In this document: piece by piece, positions 6,069-8,646 of the stretch | How the letters are laid out: each line of letters begins with the position of its first letter | Position numbering within the stretch: the first letter of the stretch is position 1 | Notes under the pieces: generated by a model | The model's input: the letters and a program-made list of their open reading frames with translations, nothing else | Database searches by the model: none | Told to the model about the DNA's origin: nothing | Made by a program: the position numbers and the translations under genes | Assembly (NCBI GenBank): GCA_900550815.1 | Contig: URTW01000081.1 | Coordinates: forward strand, 1 to 8,646 | DNA: 8,646 nucleotides | Direction of reading: 5' to 3' | Source of the DNA: an uncultured Collinsella sp. | Lineage (GTDB): Bacteria > Actinomycetota > Coriobacteriia > Coriobacteriales > Coriobacteriaceae

Positions 6069-7139
6069 ATGTCGCTCGTTTTGGATATCAAAAAGTGCTA
6101 TCCCGGGTTTATGCTCGACATGCAGCTCGAGGCCGGCGAGGAGCGCGTGGCCCTGCTGGGCGCCTCGGGTTGCGGCAAGAGCTGTACGCTGCGCTGCATC
6201 GCCGGTGTGGAGACGCCCGACGAGGGCAAGATCGTCGTCAACGGCGTGACCTTTTTTGACTCGGCGGCGGGCATCAACCTGTCGCCCCAGGAGCGAAAAT
6301 GCGCCCTGTTGTTCCAAAACTATCAGCTGTTTCCCAACATGACGGTGGCCGATAACGTATGCGCCGGCGTAAAGGGTGCGGGCGACGCCGCCGCGCGCAA
6401 AAAGCTCGCCGAGCGCTATCTGGGCATTTTCGGTCTGGCCGATTTTGCTGACCGCTACCCCGCGCGCCTCTCGGGCGGTCAGCAGCAGCGTGTGGCGCTT
6501 GCTCGCATGGTGGCGGCGCATCCGGGCATTTTTATGTTCGACGAGCCCATGAGCGCGCTCGATTCCTATCTTAAGAGCGCCCTCGAACAGAACATGCTTG
6601 ACCTGTTCGATGTCTGCAACCGTACCGTGCTCTACGTGAGCCACGACATCGACGAGGCGTGCCGCCTGTGCCAGCGCATCTGCGTGATGCATAACGGGCA
6701 TGTTGAGGAGATCGGCTCCATTGAGGACGTGGTCCGCCGCCCGCAGACGCTGGCGGCGCTGCGCCTAACGGGCTGCAAGAATACGAGCGGCGCACGCAAG
6801 GTCGGTGACGAGGAAGTTGAGGCCCTCGGCTGGGGTATGACCTTTAACGTGGGTCGCGAGGTCCCCGATGACGTGGCGTACCTGGGTATTCGTGCGAGCT
6901 ACTTCCATATGGACAACCGTGCCGAGCGGGGTCGCAACAGCTACGATTTGCACGTAGCGCGCGTGAGCGACTCGCGTTTTGAGCGCCTGGTGCTGTTGGA
7001 TGCGCCGCGGGCCGATGCGCCGACGCGCTTGCAGTGGAAGGTCAACAAAGTGGGCATGCCTGTCGATGAGCTGCCGCAAGCAGGCGAGACACTGCGCATG
7101 CATTTTGATGCCAGTAGGATCCATTTGGTCTGCCGATAG
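6069..7139 (+). CDS. modC: Molybdate ABC transporter ATP-binding protein ModC
   Basis: This 356-residue cytoplasmic ATPase drives molybdate import through ModB. All ABC motifs are intact: Walker A GASGCGKS (31-38), Q-loop Gln83 in LFQNYQLFPN, signature LSGGQ (134-138), Walker B IFMFDEP (154-160) with catalytic Glu159, D-loop SALD (162-165) and switch His192 in YVSHDIDEA. Residues from about 235 to 356 form a C-terminal extension of the kind that carries TOBE-like regulatory domains in ModC, with LGIRASYF at roughly 275-285. Length matches E. coli ModC (about 352). GGAGG at 6054-6058 lies inside the end of modB, ten bases before the ATG, and the intergenic gap is three bases, so it belongs to the mod operon. 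The intact ATPase contrasts with the interrupted modB. The position next to modA and modB fixes the substrate better than the protein itself. Confidence 0.92.
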   Translation: MSLVLDIKKCYPGFMLDMQLEAGEERVALLGASGCGKSCTLRCIAGVETPDEGKIVVNGVTFFDSAAGINLSPQERKCALLFQNYQLFPNMTVADNVCAGVKGAGDAAARKKLAERYLGIFGLADFADRYPARLSGGQQQRVALARMVAAHPGIFMFDEPMSALDSYLKSALEQNMLDLFDVCNRTVLYVSHDIDEACRLCQRICVMHNGHVEEIGSIEDVVRRPQTLAALRLTGCKNTSGARKVGDEEVEALGWGMTFNVGREVPDDVAYLGIRASYFHMDNRAERGRNSYDLHVARVSDSRFERLVLLDAPRADAPTRLQWKVNKVGMPVDELPQAGETLRMHFDASRIHLVCR

Positions 7140-7150
7140 CGCCGGGTAAT

Positions 7151-7186
7151 GCCGTCGGGGATATAGGCCTCGGCGGCTTTGTTTTT
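7151..7186 (+). terminator. Intrinsic terminator of the modABC operon
   Basis: GCCGTCGGGG (7151-7160) pairs along its full length with CCTCGGCGGC (7168-7177), with two G-T wobbles and a 7-base loop. It is followed directly by TTTGTTTTT (7178-7186). It starts 12 bases after the modC stop. Confidence 0.85.
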
Positions 7187-7271
7187 GCCGTTCACCGAAT
7201 GAGGAATGACAAACTCTTATCAATCAAGATAATTATTTATTAAACGACGGCACACGACGCTGTCGTACGAA

Positions 7272-7311
7272 TGTCAACGGTGTTCGCAGGGGCGATGACC
7301 GTTGATATAGT
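7272..7311 (+). promoter_or_regulatory. Promoter with flanking dyad upstream of the leader ORF
   Basis: TTCGCA (7283-7288) and TATAGT (7306-7311) are separated by 17 bases and match the -35 and -10 consensus at four and five of six positions. An inverted repeat brackets the -35: TGTCAACGGT (7272-7281) and ACCGTTGATA (7298-7307), complementary at nine of ten positions with a 16-base spacer. The right arm runs into the -10. This looks like a regulated promoter; the regulator is unknown. Transcription would begin about 25 bases before the leader ORF. Confidence 0.5.
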
Positions 7312-7341
7312 TAACCTCAACTTGTAAAGGAGGGTGCGCAC

Positions 7342-7410
7342 ATGCCGCAGACGACATATATTCGCCGCGTTGCCGCGCGTGCCCTGTATATGGCTCGGAG
7401 CCGCATATGA
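7342..7410 (+). CDS. Putative 22-residue leader peptide
   Basis: An ATG eight bases after a near-perfect Shine-Dalgarno (AAAGGAGGG, 7326-7334) opens 22 codons ending in TGA. The peptide begins MPQTTYIRR and ends MARSRI; five of 22 residues are arginine and none acidic. It is too short for a known domain and has no signal peptide. It lies just downstream of a promoter-like element and 159 bases ahead of the double-cubane gene. Its last codons contain GGAGCCG (7397-7403), which can pair with CGGCTCC (7424-7430), or alternatively form a small hairpin, GGCTcggAGCC (7392-7402). A ribosome at the end of the ORF would change this pairing, as in leader-peptide control. Function is inferred; it could also be an independent small protein. 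Confidence 0.45.
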   Translation: MPQTTYIRRVAARALYMARSRI

Positions 7411-7470
7411 GCAGGTATGTTCACGGCTCCGGGAGAGACGACGCACAACTAAATAATCGACCGCAAAGCA

Positions 7471-7566
7471 GGTTCCCTAAAATTCCGGGTTTGAGCACGG
7501 CCGGGCAATCGCCGTCCGTCGTGCATCGATACCGCTGTTATCCATTTTTGGTTCGAGAGGGGAACC
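7471..7566 (+). promoter_or_regulatory. Possible RBS-sequestering leader structure of the double-cubane gene
   Basis: GGTTCCCT (7471-7478) can pair with GGGGAACC (7559-7566; seven Watson-Crick pairs and one wobble), which contains the ribosome binding site AGGGGA (7558-7563). A competing local hairpin, GGTTC (7550-7554) with GAACC (7562-7566), puts most of the same site in its loop. Between them GCACGGC (7495-7501) can pair with GTCGTGC (7518-7524). Folding is judged by eye only. Confidence 0.35.
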
Positions 7567-7569
7567 GTC

Positions 7570-8646
7570 ATGGCTGAAGAATTCGATTTCCATCCGATGT
7601 GGGAGAGCCTCGGCATGAATCTTGCCGACCACGATATGCTGCTGGGCGCCGTGGGCCAGATGTACGGGGACATGTTCCTGTCGCAGAACAACCGTCCCAA
7701 GTCCACGTCCTATCTGGATTTTGTCGCCACCAACATCCACAGCGGCCGTATTAAGGAGATGCTCGACAAGAAGGAGGCCGGCGAGGCCACCAAGATCGTC
7801 GGTTCGTTCTGTGTGTACGTGCCCGAGGAGATCGTGCTTGCCTGCGATGGCATCCCCGTGGGCCTGTGCTCGGGTGCCGACTGGGCGACCGACAAGGTCG
7901 AGGAGCATCTGCCGCGCAACACCTGCCCGCTCATCAAGAGCTTTGCCGGCTTTAAGCTGGGCGAGGTTTGCCCCTACATTGAGTCGAGTGATCTGGTGGT
8001 GGGCGAGAACACCTGCGATGGTAAGAAGAAGGCCTACGAGTTCTTTGCCACGCAAAAGAACATGTACGTCATGGATATTCCCAACGTGCACGACGAGTCG
8101 ACGCTCGTGACCTGGAAGGCCGAGGTTAAAAAGCTTGCCGCCAAGATTGAGGAAGAGTGCGGCGTCAAGATTACGCCCGAGCGTCTGAAGGCCGCCATCC
8201 ACGCCGTCAACGAGAAGCGTCGCGCCCTGCAGCGCCTCGCTGCCACGCGCGCTGCCGACCCTGCGCCCATCAGCGGTCTCGACAGCCTGCTGACCGTTCA
8301 GGCCGCCTTTATGGACGACACGCCGCGTCTGACCGGTGCCATCAACGATATGGCGGCTGAGTGCGAGCAGCGTGTCGAGGCCGGCGAGGGCGTGGCGCCC
8401 AAGGGGACCAAGCGCATCCTGTACACCGGTACGCCCATGGCCGTGCCCAACTGGAAGCTGTTCAACCTCATCGAGAAGGCCGGCGGCGTTGTGGTAGGAG
8501 AGGAGTCCTGCACGGGTTCGCGCTATTACAAGGACCTGGTCGACGAGTCCGGCGAGACGGTCGACGAGCTGCTCGACGCCATCGCCGAGCGCTACTTTAA
8601 GCTCAACTGCGCCGTCTTTACGCCCAGCGACCAGCCAATGAAGGAC
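7570..8646 (+). CDS. Double-cubane-cluster anaerobic reductase (YjiM/DccP type), 3' end missing
   Basis: The first 359 residues of a 2-hydroxyacyl-CoA dehydratase-family protein; the window ends before the stop. It resembles E. coli YjiM and the double-cubane cluster protein of Carboxydothermus, soluble iron-sulfur proteins that do difficult low-potential reductions after an ATP-driven activator supplies electrons. The physiological substrate of this branch is not established. Motifs: FCVYVPEEIVLACDGIPVGL (80-99) then CSGAD, LPRNTCPLIKS (114-124), CPYIESSDLVVGENTCDGKK (134-153), MDIPN (168-172), and EESCTGSR (311-318). Cysteines 81, 100, 119, 134, 149, 314 and 347 fall in conserved positions and are candidate cluster ligands. 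The LCS and PRNxCPLIKS motifs favour this branch over true acyl-CoA dehydratases. AGGGGA six bases upstream fixes the ATG at 7570. About 60-70 C-terminal residues, with a further expected cysteine, lie outside. An activating ATPase (YjiL type) would be expected nearby but is not in view. Confidence 0.88.
   Translation, partial: MAEEFDFHPMWESLGMNLADHDMLLGAVGQMYGDMFLSQNNRPKSTSYLDFVATNIHSGRIKEMLDKKEAGEATKIVGSFCVYVPEEIVLACDGIPVGLCSGADWATDKVEEHLPRNTCPLIKSFAGFKLGEVCPYIESSDLVVGENTCDGKKKAYEFFATQKNMYVMDIPNVHDESTLVTWKAEVKKLAAKIEEECGVKITPERLKAAIHAVNEKRRALQRLAATRAADPAPISGLDSLLTVQAAFMDDTPRLTGAINDMAAECEQRVEAGEGVAPKGTKRILYTGTPMAVPNWKLFNLIEKAGGVVVGEESCTGSRYYKDLVDESGETVDELLDAIAERYFKLNCAVFTPSDQPMKD

Larger units (their letters stand above)
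7140..7569. other. 430-base gap between modC and the double-cubane gene
   Basis: This gap holds, in order: the modABC terminator (7151-7186); an AT-rich stretch (about 7210-7243) with TTATC (7217-7221) and GATAA (7228-7232) as inverted arms; a small ACGAC-gct-GTCGT hairpin (7254-7266); a promoter-like element within a dyad (7272-7311); a 22-codon ORF (7342-7410); and a leader of about 160 bases with several possible stems ahead of the next gene. No conserved protein or known RNA family is recognised in it. Confidence 0.6.

Noticed and set aside
5859..6701. Minus-strand open frame of 280 codons across modB and modC
   Set aside because: It crosses two real genes antisense, and its composition is typical of a shadow frame.
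7217..7232. Fnr- or Fur-type box from TTATC and GATAA arms
   Set aside because: Only five-base arms match, the centre does not fit either consensus, and the sequence is AT-rich, so chance is likely.
7417..7452. An 11-codon ORF after the leader peptide
   Set aside because: The only upstream purine run (AGG) is too close to the ATG, and no other feature supports it.
7477..8202. Minus-strand open frame of 241 codons opposite the double-cubane gene
   Set aside because: The plus-strand frame carries clear family motifs throughout; this is its antisense shadow.

Overview
The window is GC-rich bacterial DNA (AT-rich only in the promoter regions). It fits an anaerobic, probably gut-dwelling actinobacterium of the Coriobacteriia, perhaps Collinsella-like. 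The evidence is indirect: GC-rich codon use, Tat-type lipoprotein signals, molybdenum-cofactor genes beside a molybdate transporter, and a YjiM-type double-cubane protein typical of strict anaerobes. No rRNA or marker gene confirms this. I see no mobile element, CRISPR array or tRNA.

Layout. (1) 91-1512, minus strand: a CLC-family antiporter whose pore motifs look like the fluoride-exporting CLC-F branch. (2) 1513-1722: divergent promoter region. (3) 1723-3475, plus strand: moeA and mogA, a tight pair for the last steps of molybdenum-cofactor synthesis, ending in a probable terminator. (4) 3476-3678: the modA promoter, with a perfect -10 box and an array of three related 18-bp dyads (arms 7, spacer 4), so probably a metal- or cofactor-responsive operator. 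(5) 3679-7139: modA, modB and modC, a molybdate ABC importer, closed by a strong intrinsic terminator at 7151-7186. (6) 7140-7569: a 430-base gap with a promoter-like element inside a dyad, a 22-codon ORF with an excellent Shine-Dalgarno, and sequence able to pair with the next gene's ribosome binding site. (7) 7570 to the window end: a YjiM/DccP-type 2-hydroxyacyl-CoA dehydratase-family protein, cut by the window edge.

Functionally, ModA (Tat-exported lipoprotein) captures molybdate, ModB and ModC import it, MogA adenylylates molybdopterin and MoeA inserts the metal. The early pathway genes (moaA, moaC, moaD, moaE) are not in the window.

The most striking points are: modB carries an in-frame TAA that separates a signal peptide from the rest of the protein; the protein behind it has an unusual extracytoplasmic domain of about 170 residues in front of a normal ModB core; the modA promoter has a three-site operator array; and the double-cubane gene appears to have a leader-peptide-style control region.
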